Positions 7,360 to 14,892 of a stretch of DNA of 17,287 bases are shown here, piece by piece. Both the position numbers and the translations under genes were made by a program. The stretch is taken from the NCBI GenBank assembly GCA_964571215.1, contig CAZMZZ010000033.1, positions 1 to 17,287 on the forward strand, given 5' to 3'. Under the pieces are notes generated by a model. It did no database searches, was not told the origin of the DNA, and saw only the letters and a list, made by a program, of their open reading frames with translations. Positions within the stretch are counted from its first letter, which is position 1, and each line of letters starts with the position of its first letter. The stretch is from CAJWPI01 sp964571215. Its GTDB lineage: Bacteria > Pseudomonadota > Gammaproteobacteria > Magnimaribacterales > Magnimaribacteraceae.

Positions 7360-8550
7360 TTATAATCCTAATATTGCTTTTGCTATTACATTTCTTTGTA
7401 TCTCATTACTGCCGCCATAAATTGATACTTTTCTAAAATTTAAATAATTTGGCATTACTGGTGCGGCAAAATCAGGGCCAATTGACATATTTGATCCCAA
7501 ATCACTCTCATTAAAGAATGGGTGAGCATAGTATCCTAACATCTCTACAAAAAGTTCAGTAATTCTTTGTTGAAGTTCAGTTCCTTTAATTTTGAGAATA
7601 GATGATTCAGGACCAGGAGAACCATTCTTAGAAATAGCAGAAAGAGTTCTCAATTCGGTGAATTCTGCTGCATCCAATTCTATTTCAGTTTCATTTATTT
7701 TATTTAGAAAGCTACTTTCTTCTAAGAGAGTTTTTTCTCCTGAATAGATTTCAGAAGCTAATTCCTTTAGTCTTTTAAGTTCTCTCTTAATAGCAGCTAA
7801 GCCAGCTATACCTGTTCTTTCATGCATTAAAAGAAATTTTGCAATGTTCCATCCTTGGCCTTCCTCACCAACCAAATTTTCTTTAGGTACCTTCACATTA
7901 TCAAAATAAACCATATTAACTTCATGAGAGCCATCTATTGTGATTATTGGCTTTACTTCAATACCTTCGCTTCTCATGTCTATCAACATAAAACTTATTC
8001 CTTCTTGTTTAATACTAGTTTTTTCAGTTCTTACTAAACAAAATATCCAATCTGCATGTTGTGCTAATGTGGTCCATGTTTTTGTGCCACTTACTAGATA
8101 ATAATCCTCTTTTTTTTCTGCTTTAGTTTTTAGTGAAGCTAAATCTGAACCCGATCCAGGTTCTGAATATCCCTGGCACCACCATATATCACTATTTAAA
8201 ATTTTTGGTAAGTGAAAATCTTTTTGCTTATCTGTTCCAAAAGTATATATAACTGGTCCACACATATTTACTCCAAAGGGTACAAGGATAGGTGTGTTTT
8301 GTTCAGCCAATACATTTTGAAGAATATATTTCTTTGTTGGAGATAATTCTGAACCTCCATACTCCTTTGGCCAGGATATTGCGAACCATCCTTGTTTAGA
8401 CAGTACTCTCTGCCATTTAATGATGTCTGACTTTTCAAGGGGGTACCTTTTATCCTGCTTGTCTTTAATATCTACAGGATAATTTGCATCTAGAAAATCC
8501 TTAACTTCCTGTTTAAATTCAAGATCTTCTTTTGAAAATTTTAAATCCAC
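7360..8550 (-). CDS. Acyl-CoA dehydrogenase, large (catalytic) subunit of a pair
   Basis: A 396-residue FAD-dependent acyl-CoA dehydrogenase of the large-subunit type. Seen in order: the MDLKFSKEDLEFKQEVKDFL opening, WFAISWPKEYGG (55-66), the GYSEPGSGSDLASLKTKA flavin motif (127-144), LLMHERTGIAG (240-250) and the C-terminal YGGSNEIQRNVIAK. The glutamate of HER, Glu244, is at the position used as catalytic base in isovaleryl-CoA-type enzymes; the C-terminal site used by medium-chain enzymes is glycine (IYGGS). I chose GTG at 8550, preceded by GAGAGA, over an upstream TTG at 8574. It gives the normal N-terminus, and the TTG would lie at or before the predicted transcription start. It is the first gene of an operon with the small subunit and GAPDH. 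The substrate cannot be read from sequence; similar pairs act on bulky or dicarboxylic acyl-CoAs. Confidence 0.87.
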   Translation of the reverse strand: MDLKFSKEDLEFKQEVKDFLDANYPVDIKDKQDKRYPLEKSDIIKWQRVLSKQGWFAISWPKEYGGSELSPTKKYILQNVLAEQNTPILVPFGVNMCGPVIYTFGTDKQKDFHLPKILNSDIWWCQGYSEPGSGSDLASLKTKAEKKEDYYLVSGTKTWTTLAQHADWIFCLVRTEKTSIKQEGISFMLIDMRSEGIEVKPIITIDGSHEVNMVYFDNVKVPKENLVGEEGQGWNIAKFLLMHERTGIAGLAAIKRELKRLKELASEIYSGEKTLLEESSFLNKINETEIELDAAEFTELRTLSAISKNGSPGPESSILKIKGTELQQRITELFVEMLGYYAHPFFNESDLGSNMSIGPDFAAPVMPNYLNFRKVSIYGGSNEIQRNVIAKAILGL

Positions 8551-8578
8551 TTTTTGTCTCTCATACTTGAGCAAAAAT

Positions 8579-8607
8579 ATTATACACTTAGCAATTACTT
8601 CTTTCAG
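8579..8607 (-). promoter_or_regulatory. Candidate promoter of the acyl-CoA dehydrogenase-GAPDH operon
   Basis: Minus-strand CTGAAA (8607-8602, four of six matches to TTGACA) lies 17 bases from a perfect TATAAT (8584-8579). The predicted start near 8572 leaves a leader of about 22 bases before the GTG at 8550, containing a GAGAGA ribosome-binding sequence. The region is shared with the divergent mfd gene. In such AT-rich DNA a -10 match alone is weak; the spacing and the fit to the GTG start raise confidence. Confidence 0.45.
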
Positions 8608-8626
8608 TTATCTAATATAGAGTTTT

Positions 8627-11608
8627 ATGAAAAAAAGCATTAGTCAATCTAAGGCAAGTTTAGAAAGTGAGCTAGAAAAATTAGGTTTAACGTATAGAAA
8701 AAATGAACTTTTAATTTTTTCTAGTCCTTTTTTAGCTGAACAAGCTTTTCTTTTTTTATATTCTAAGAGTAAATCAAATAACCTATTGTTGTTTCCTTAT
8801 AATGAAACCCTTCCCTATGATTTTTTTTCTCCTACTGCTGAAATTAGATCGAAAAGAATTAAAGCATTATCAGATTTAAATTCACACAAAAAAACCACCT
8901 TGATTGTTTCTATACAAGCTTTAATGAGTCCTTGTGCTGCTTATAAACATATAACAGATATAACTAACATAGAAATAGGACATAAATTACACAGAAAAAA
9001 CACTGTTAATTCTCTAGTTAACAATGGTTATATACAAAAAGAGGTAGTAAGAAATCGTGGTGAGTTTGCTTTAAGAGGTTCGATAATTGATTTTTTTTCT
9101 TCAAACCTTTCCTATCCAGCAAGAATAGAATTAATGGGTGATGTTGTTGAATCTATAAGATTGTTTGATCCTGAAACTCAACTAACAAGAAAAAAACTAG
9201 ATTCTTTGTCTGCTCTTCCAGTTTTTGAATATCCTCTAGACAAAAATTCTGTTTCTAGTTTTATTAAAAATTGGAGAGAAAACTTTAATAGTCATGAAGA
9301 TGATTCTGAGATATTTGCACAAATTACAAAATACAAACCTGCAGTAGGTGCAGAGATTTACTTGCCATTATTTTATGACAGGAAGGTCGTTTTTTTAAAC
9401 TTTGTAAAACATTTCAATGATATTTTTATAGATAATGATGTTCTATCTTCAGGTAAAGAATTTTTAAATCTTGTAGAGAATAGATATGAAGAATATAGAT
9501 ACGATATTCAAAGACCAATTCTACCTCCTGATAAACTTTTTGCTTCTCAAAAAGAGTATGGTGATTTTGTTAGAAAGAAAAAAATAAACTTCTTTAAAAG
9601 CTTAAAAAAAGTTAAAAAGAAAGATTTAGAAATTGAAGAAAAATCAAATAGAAAAGAAGAGAAAGTTGAAAGAAAAAAAAATTCTCTAACATCCTTACCA
9701 GCCAAAAATGAAAAAATAGTGCATCTTTCTTATGGTATAGGTTTATTTAAAGGTCTAAAAAAGATAGAAACTAAGGGGATAATTAACGACTGTATTGAGA
9801 TAGAGTATCTTAATAAAGGAAAAATATTTGTTCCTATTGAATCTATGGCCCTGGTTTCTAGGTATTATGGTCCTAAAGAAATACCTTTAGATAGCCTAGG
9901 TTCTAAAATATGGAATAAAAGAAAGAATGCAGCTTTAAAAAAATCTTTTGATATAGCTGCTGAATTATTACAGGTCCAGGCACATAGAGCTTCTTCTGTT
10001 GGTACTAGTTATGAAATTCCAAAAGAATACGAAAGTTTTGTTTCACATTTTTCTTATCAGGAAACACCCGATCAAATAACTTCTATGCAAGAAGTCGAAT
10101 CTGATCTACAAGAAAAAAAACCAATGGATAGATTGGTTTGCGGAGAAGTAGGTTTTGGTAAGACTGAACTAGCTATGAGAGCTTCCTTTTTGGCTAGCTA
10201 CAATAATAAACAAACATGTGTACTAGTACCAACCACACTTTTAGCACAACAACATTTAGATAGTTTTAGAAAAAGATTTAGTGAGACACCAATAACTATT
10301 TCTATGCTTACTAAAAATATAAAAAATAAAGCTAGAAAGAAACTTTTAGAAGATGTTTCTTCAGGAAAAATTGACATCTTGATCGGAACACATGCCCTAC
10401 TCCAAGATTCTATCTCTTACTTTGATATTGGACTTTTAATAATTGATGAAGAGCATAGATTTGGAGTACGACAGAAAGAGAAAATAAAAAAAATCAAAGA
10501 AGATATTAATGTTTTGAGTCTGTCTGCTACTCCAATTCCAAGATCTCTTAATTTTGCTCTTTCAAAGCTTAAAGATTTTTCTATTATCTCTTCACCTCCT
10601 CCAGATAGAGTTAGTGTTAAGACATTTGTATATCCTTTTAATAATAATTTAGTTAATGAATCTATACAAAGAGAAATTCTAAGAGGTGGTCAAATTTATT
10701 ACCTTTGTAACGATCTAAGACTAATAAATAACAAGAAATTAGATTTACAGAACAGATTTCCTAAGCTTTCTATCGGGATTGTTCATGGAAAGCTCAAGTC
10801 ACTAGAAATTGAAGCCACAATGTTAGATTTTCATAAAGGAAATATTGATATTCTAGTTTGTTCCACAATCATTGAAAGCGGTTTAGATATTCAGAATGCC
10901 AATACTATTGTTATAGAAAATGCAGATAAATTAGGTCTAGCTCAACTTCATCAACTTAGAGGGAGGGTGGGAAGGAGCAATAAGCAAGCATATGCATACT
11001 TTTTAAAATCTTCTAGAAATATTAGAAAGAAGAAAGCGCGATCCAGAATAGAAGCCTTTGAAGACTCAGATTCACTCTCTGCTGGTCTTTTATTAGCAAT
11101 TAAAGATCTTGAAATACGCGGGGCTGGGGAAATTCTTGGTGAAAAGCAAAGCGGAATATTTGAATCCATTGGGTTGGACTTGTATACGAGACTTCTAGCA
11201 AAAGCTGCAAATTATATTAAAAAAGGAATTTTAGAATTTGATCTACTAGAAAAAGAAAAAGATATAAATTTAGGGGTCTCATCTTACATACCAGAAAATT
11301 ATCTTCCTGATCTTAATCAAAGATTAATAATGTATAACAGAATTGCCCTTGCTAACTCCAATAAGGAGCTAAGAACAATACAGGTCGAAATGATAGATAG
11401 GTTTGGACTATTTCCAAATGAATTAATTAATCTCTTTATTCAAAATGAGATAAGAATTATAGCTGAAGCACAATCTATCTCCTCTATACGGGCCAGTAAA
11501 GATAGAATAAAGATTAAATTTATTAATAAGGGGCATATCGACATTAAAACTCCAAGAAAAATAAGAAATTTTCCTTCAAGGATTAAAAAAGAACTTGTTA
11601 ATGTTTAA
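8627..11608 (+). CDS. mfd: Mfd, transcription-repair coupling factor (shortened)
   Basis: A 993-residue DNA translocase that removes RNA polymerase stalled at DNA lesions and recruits UvrA. The order is: UvrB-like N-terminal module (about 1-300, with PYNETLPYDFFSPTAEI and RGEFALRGSIIDFF); RNA-polymerase-interacting CarD-like domain (363-415, IVHLSYGIGLFKG); RecG-like motor with Walker A GEVGFGKT (506-513), DEEH box (607-610), LSATPIPRS (632-640), and GLAQLHQLRGRVGRS (770-784); and the C-terminal domain with MIDRFGLFP. The Escherichia coli protein has 1148 residues. Most of the deficit is before the polymerase-binding domain, where domain D3 is replaced by a Lys/Glu-rich linker (about 315-352); the C-terminal domain also looks about 45 residues short. 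The csiV-like gene starts 11 bases after the stop, leaving no room for a lost tail. A weak AGAG precedes the ATG. Confidence 0.95.
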   Translation: MKKSISQSKASLESELEKLGLTYRKNELLIFSSPFLAEQAFLFLYSKSKSNNLLLFPYNETLPYDFFSPTAEIRSKRIKALSDLNSHKKTTLIVSIQALMSPCAAYKHITDITNIEIGHKLHRKNTVNSLVNNGYIQKEVVRNRGEFALRGSIIDFFSSNLSYPARIELMGDVVESIRLFDPETQLTRKKLDSLSALPVFEYPLDKNSVSSFIKNWRENFNSHEDDSEIFAQITKYKPAVGAEIYLPLFYDRKVVFLNFVKHFNDIFIDNDVLSSGKEFLNLVENRYEEYRYDIQRPILPPDKLFASQKEYGDFVRKKKINFFKSLKKVKKKDLEIEEKSNRKEEKVERKKNSLTSLPAKNEKIVHLSYGIGLFKGLKKIETKGIINDCIEIEYLNKGKIFVPIESMALVSRYYGPKEIPLDSLGSKIWNKRKNAALKKSFDIAAELLQVQAHRASSVGTSYEIPKEYESFVSHFSYQETPDQITSMQEVESDLQEKKPMDRLVCGEVGFGKTELAMRASFLASYNNKQTCVLVPTTLLAQQHLDSFRKRFSETPITISMLTKNIKNKARKKLLEDVSSGKIDILIGTHALLQDSISYFDIGLLIIDEEHRFGVRQKEKIKKIKEDINVLSLSATPIPRSLNFALSKLKDFSIISSPPPDRVSVKTFVYPFNNNLVNESIQREILRGGQIYYLCNDLRLINNKKLDLQNRFPKLSIGIVHGKLKSLEIEATMLDFHKGNIDILVCSTIIESGLDIQNANTIVIENADKLGLAQLHQLRGRVGRSNKQAYAYFLKSSRNIRKKKARSRIEAFEDSDSLSAGLLLAIKDLEIRGAGEILGEKQSGIFESIGLDLYTRLLAKAANYIKKGILEFDLLEKEKDINLGVSSYIPENYLPDLNQRLIMYNRIALANSNKELRTIQVEMIDRFGLFPNELINLFIQNEIRIIAEAQSISSIRASKDRIKIKFINKGHIDIKTPRKIRNFPSRIKKELVNV

Positions 11609-11619
11609 TCACTAAGAAA

Positions 11620-12621
11620 ATGAAAAACGTAATATTATCTTTTATATTCTTCTTTGTATCTTGGATAAATGCAGAAGTTGATATTCCTAATTCACTAAAA
11701 AAGACTATTCAAAGTTTTCTTAATGATTCAAATGCAGCTTCAATTTATAGAATAGATATAGTTATTTTTGAAAATCTTAAAATTTCACACTTTGATAAAG
11801 AAGAAACTTGGTATGGTTTAAGTCCATGGGAATTCTCCGAGAACTTAGTAGAACTTCCAGAAGAATCTTCTTTATTAGTAAATAAGGACTCTATTAAACA
11901 TGGACTTGAAGAAACATCTGCTTTAATTAAGAAAGTTGAATTTTCTAAGAAGGAAGTCCCTCAAGAAGAGTTAATATCAAACTCTAATCAAACTAAATTT
12001 AAATTATCTGTAGAATTATTTGAAAAAGTAGAAGATAAGAATTTATTAAAAGTCTATAAAACTCTGAATAAAAATGATAATTATAAAGTGCTTTATAAAA
12101 GATCCTGGTATCAGCCTATTTTTAATAAAAAACTATCATTTCCAGTTTTAGTCTTAGGTAATAACTTAGATAAGGTAATTTTTGGAGAATTACGAACTTA
12201 TAAAGAACGATATCTTCATGGTGAAATAAAACTAAAGTATTCTTCAAAAAATTCGAGGCTAGACTATATACCAAGTATAAATAAATTATATAATTTCAAT
12301 AATTTAAAAAGATTAATTAAAGAAAATAATGAGATTAAAGAAGATACATATTTCTGGCAAAAATCTTTCTTACCTAAAATGAATATTTCTTTTATAGATT
12401 TAAAGAAATGGTTTGATTATTTACCTATTATTCCTAATGAAATAAATAATCAAGAAGAGATAAAAGAAATCAATACAGACTCTTATTCTGTTGTTAAATT
12501 GCTAGATAAGAATCAATATGAATTACATGAAGAGAGAAAAATGGTAGAAAGTAAATGGCACTATATTGATCACCCTTATTTTGGTGTTTTGGTACAAATA
12601 ACCCCCTGGGAAACTAAATAA
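11620..12621 (+). CDS. csiV: CsiV-family periplasmic peptidoglycan-binding protein
   Basis: A 333-residue protein with an N-terminal signal peptide (a hydrophobic run ending SWINA, probable cleavage after Ala18) and a beta-rich periplasmic body. The recognisable family features are YRIDIVIFENL near the mature N-terminus (43-53) and the C-terminal HYIDHPYFGVLVQITPW block (314-330). CsiV was described in Vibrio cholerae as a septal peptidoglycan-binding protein that works through LpoA to activate PBP1A. The gene lies 11 bases after mfd on the same strand, the usual gammaproteobacterial arrangement, and is probably co-transcribed. The middle of the protein is lysine-, asparagine- and glutamate-rich and poorly conserved by eye, so the family call rests mainly on the two ends and on position. 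Its stop is one base from the convergent sbcB stop. Confidence 0.75.
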   Translation: MKNVILSFIFFFVSWINAEVDIPNSLKKTIQSFLNDSNAASIYRIDIVIFENLKISHFDKEETWYGLSPWEFSENLVELPEESSLLVNKDSIKHGLEETSALIKKVEFSKKEVPQEELISNSNQTKFKLSVELFEKVEDKNLLKVYKTLNKNDNYKVLYKRSWYQPIFNKKLSFPVLVLGNNLDKVIFGELRTYKERYLHGEIKLKYSSKNSRLDYIPSINKLYNFNNLKRLIKENNEIKEDTYFWQKSFLPKMNISFIDLKKWFDYLPIIPNEINNQEEIKEINTDSYSVVKLLDKNQYELHEERKMVESKWHYIDHPYFGVLVQITPWETK

Positions 12622-12622
12622 A

Positions 12623-14038
12623 TTAAAGAAGAGACATAGATCTAAGGTGCTTTTGTACATGCTCTAGTATTTTCTTATCCTCACTATCATTTGTCTCCGA
12701 TAATAATTTATCTGTCTTTTCATTAGCTTCTTTTAACGAAAACCAAGGTCCACTTGTATTTATCCTATACTTTAAGAAGGACTGATATTTACTATTTGCT
12801 TCTTCTGAAGCTGACTCTGGAGAATTAGTACAGATAAGTCTTTCAGCTAATTCTTTGTAGCGACTGTCTTCAAATCCACCTACTAATGCTGCTTTCTTTT
12901 CCCAATCAACGGAATGGAATCTTTCCATCCAAAGTTCGTCTGCATTTGAAGCAAAACCTGAATAGACAGACTGTTCTACAAATTTAGGTTCAGGATAAGT
13001 TATCTGATTCTTACCCATTAATTCAGATATCCTTTTTTGTAAATTAATGTTATTTCTAATCTTGTAAGCATTTTCTTCAACTGTATTTTTTGTTATGTTC
13101 ATGTTATCTAGATGTTCCTTCAAGTTAGGGATTTGATCAGAAGGAATTATTGGAAGACTTCTATTAATCTTTAATTTTCTAATGGCTGTTCCACTATTTC
13201 CAATTTGTTCCAACAATTCATTATCAGTGCATTGATCTAACTCATCAGGATTACAACATAGATCTAAAACCGCTACCTCATTTGTAAACTTAGGATTTTG
13301 GCCACAAAAAGTAATTGGAGAAGAAAATGTTTTCTTTCTAAACACCTCTCCTAACATTGCGAAAGGTTCAGATTGTATAAGATTAAGATTTCCCCCCTTG
13401 GAAGATCCTTTAAGTGAAGCTTTCCATGCTGGACCTGCTTTCTCTTTTACGATTTTTGATAGGTTAACCATCAAATAACAATCATTTAATGCATCATGAG
13501 CACCCTCAGAAGATATATTATTTCGATTTGCCCAATCCGTTAATTTTAGACTAACCTCACCTTCGTCGTTAGTAGGAACTTGAACACAATGCGAGAAGAA
13601 ATTAGCTATTAATTGAAAGGTGTACATTAAATCTAACCTTGACGCACCTTCTGTGTTAGTGATGTATGATGGAAGCAGACACCAATAGAATTGTCTCCTA
13701 AAAAGTTCTTCATCAAACCTGTGACCGTTATAAGTAATGAAGACAGGGTTGCGTGTACTAGACCAATTAAGCCACTCCTTCCTTAATTTAAGCATCATTT
13801 CATAATGAGATAACCCTTTTCCAACTAAGCTTTCTACCCTTCTGTGAACTAAAAAAGCTTCAGGACTGGGAACTACCCAAGGAAGCAAATTACAGTTTAG
13901 ATCCTGTGTATCCTCTACTTCTATACTATCATTAGATAGTATTGAGCCTACCTGGATGATTTGAGAAAAGTTAATATTTAATCCTGAAGTCTCTGTATCG
14001 GTGAAAATAAAACAAGATTCAGCATTTAATAAAGACAT
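12623..14038 (-). CDS. sbcB: Exonuclease I (3'-5' single-strand DNA exonuclease)
   Basis: A 471-residue DnaQ-fold (DEDDh) exonuclease, close to the 475 residues of Escherichia coli ExoI. It degrades single-stranded DNA 3' to 5' and works in mismatch repair and recombination. The four acidic ligands and the general base are visible: Asp14 and Glu16 in FTDTETSG, Asp109 in TYNGHRFDEE, and His181 and Asp186 in AHDALNDCY. The last two have the same numbers as in E. coli. The C-terminal half (about 200-471) corresponds to the SH3-like and helical ExoI-specific domains, with RFHSVDWEKKAALVGGFED typical of the latter. It lies 44 bases downstream of nfuA and may share its transcript. A TATAAT at 14050-14045, only six bases before the ATG, would give a leaderless message if used. 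Confidence 0.92.
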   Translation of the reverse strand: MSLLNAESCFIFTDTETSGLNINFSQIIQVGSILSNDSIEVEDTQDLNCNLLPWVVPSPEAFLVHRRVESLVGKGLSHYEMMLKLRKEWLNWSSTRNPVFITYNGHRFDEELFRRQFYWCLLPSYITNTEGASRLDLMYTFQLIANFFSHCVQVPTNDEGEVSLKLTDWANRNNISSEGAHDALNDCYLMVNLSKIVKEKAGPAWKASLKGSSKGGNLNLIQSEPFAMLGEVFRKKTFSSPITFCGQNPKFTNEVAVLDLCCNPDELDQCTDNELLEQIGNSGTAIRKLKINRSLPIIPSDQIPNLKEHLDNMNITKNTVEENAYKIRNNINLQKRISELMGKNQITYPEPKFVEQSVYSGFASNADELWMERFHSVDWEKKAALVGGFEDSRYKELAERLICTNSPESASEEANSKYQSFLKYRINTSGPWFSLKEANEKTDKLLSETNDSEDKKILEHVQKHLRSMSLL

Positions 14039-14082
14039 TCAATAATTATATATTGGAATAAGATAATAAAAGTAAAATAACT

Positions 14083-14670
14083 TTATTTGTAATAAGCATT
14101 CTCTCTATTGCTATGGTCTGTAATATCAAGAACTTTAGTTAATTCTGGTATTTTTTCCATTAAAGTCTTTTCGACTCCATCTTTTAAAGTTAGATCAACC
14201 ATTCCGCACCCTTGACAACCACCACCAAACTGTAAAACGGCAGTATTATCTTCAAGAATTTCTACTAACATAACCTCTCCTCCATGAGCTTCAAGACCTG
14301 GGTTAATTTCAGAATAGAGAAAATAATTTATTTTTTCTTCTAATGTTCCATCATCTGAAAATAAGGGAAGCTTGGCATTAGGAGCTTTTATGGTTAAATT
14401 TCCACCAAATTTATCAGGTGAATAATCTACTTTTGCATCTTCCAAAAAATTTAATGATCCTTCTTCTAAATAAAGATTAAAGGTTTGTTTTTCTTTTACG
14501 ATAAATTTAGAAATATCATCTATATCTTTTGTATAGGCTATACAGGTCTCAGCTCGAGGGGTGCCCGGATTAGTAACAAATATCTTTATACCAATTGTAC
14601 TTTCTTCTTGTTTTTCTAAGAGTTCTTTTAAATAACCCTCAGCTGATTTTGTTATCTCGATCTCAGACAT
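14083..14670 (-). CDS. nfuA: NfuA, Fe-S cluster carrier protein
   Basis: A 195-residue protein that carries 4Fe-4S clusters to target enzymes, close to the 191 residues of Escherichia coli NfuA. The N-terminal half (about 1-95) is the degenerate A-type carrier domain with FVTNPGTPRAETC and the KAPNAK segment at its end. The C-terminal Nfu domain (about 110-195) carries the cluster-binding C-x-x-C motif in FGGGCQGCGMVDLTLKDGVE (Cys152, Cys155). The NPGLEAHGGEVMLVEI segment and the tail ending in AYYK also match. The start ATG gives the standard N-terminus. No good Shine-Dalgarno sequence precedes it; a TAGAAT at 14682-14677 is close enough that a very short or absent leader is possible. It is divergent from metH and upstream of sbcB. 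Confidence 0.95.
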   Translation of the reverse strand: MSEIEITKSAEGYLKELLEKQEESTIGIKIFVTNPGTPRAETCIAYTKDIDDISKFIVKEKQTFNLYLEEGSLNFLEDAKVDYSPDKFGGNLTIKAPNAKLPLFSDDGTLEEKINYFLYSEINPGLEAHGGEVMLVEILEDNTAVLQFGGGCQGCGMVDLTLKDGVEKTLMEKIPELTKVLDITDHSNRENAYYK

Positions 14671-14730
14671 AATGATATTCTACAATATCTAATAAAACCT
14701 TTACATTATCTTATATTGTCTAAATACTTT

Positions 14731-14755
14731 TTAAGAAGTTTTCTTAATAAGAAAA
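14731..14755. repeat. Nested inverted repeats between nfuA and metH
   Basis: TTAAGAA (14731-14737) and TTCTTAA (14741-14747) form perfect 7-base arms around GTT. The second arm is also part of a 17-base odd palindrome, TTTTCTTA-A-TAAGAAAA (14739-14755), so two alternative hairpins compete for the same arm. The stems are AT-only apart from one G-C pair each, with no T-run after them on either strand, so this is not a convincing terminator. The function is unknown and it may be compositional chance. Confidence 0.35.
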
Positions 14756-14827
14756 AATAATAATCAAATTTAAGAAATTTATTTAAAATTACTTATCCCC
14801 TTACACTTCTTGATGGAAAACACTGCA

Positions 14828-14846
14828 ATAATAAGCTTATTATAAT
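14828..14846 (+). promoter_or_regulatory. Candidate metH -10 box overlapped by a 16-base palindrome
   Basis: A perfect palindrome ATAATAAGCTTATTAT (14828-14843) overlaps a perfect TATAAT (14841-14846) upstream of metH. No good -35 is found at 16-18 bases; TTGATG at 14810 is too far. A symmetric site overlapping a -10 box is where a repressor could bind, but no known methionine operator (MetJ AGACGTCT or MetR site) is recognisable. The palindrome is seen directly; promoter and operator roles are inference. Confidence 0.35.
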
Positions 14847-14864
14847 AAATACAGATATAATTTA

Positions 14865-14883
14865 AGATAAATATATTTTATCT
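14865..14883 (+). repeat. Hairpin just upstream of the metH start
   Basis: AGATAAA (14865-14871) and TTTATCT (14877-14883) are perfect 7-base arms around a 5-base loop, ending nine bases before the metH ATG. No Shine-Dalgarno sequence is visible between the hairpin and the start. In the transcript this stem would occupy the region where the ribosome lands. It is short and AT-rich, so stability is modest. Confidence 0.35.
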
Positions 14884-14892
14884 AATACTCGA

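Noticed and set aside
8551..8574. TTG at 8574 as an upstream start for the large acyl-CoA dehydrogenase subunit (404 residues)
   Set aside because: The added residues do not match the family N-terminus, and the TTG lies at or before the predicted transcription start. The GTG at 8550 has a GAGAGA sequence in front and gives the normal opening.
10951..11169. A 72-codon minus-strand open frame inside mfd
   Set aside because: It overlaps the conserved motor motifs of Mfd and has a low-complexity Ser/Leu-rich product, as expected of an antisense frame.
11560..11640. A frameshift that cut off the Mfd C-terminus
   Set aside because: The csiV-like gene begins 11 bases after the mfd stop, so no displaced coding sequence for a lost tail can fit; the shorter end looks genuine.
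14731..14755. Rho-independent terminator between nfuA and metH
   Set aside because: The genes are divergent, so no transcript needs to end here, and neither strand has a GC stem followed by a T-run.
14671..14892. Cobalamin, SAM or SAH riboswitch upstream of metH
   Set aside because: Only a loose CACTG resemblance to part of the B12 box was seen; none of the conserved GC-rich blocks or the expected length are present.
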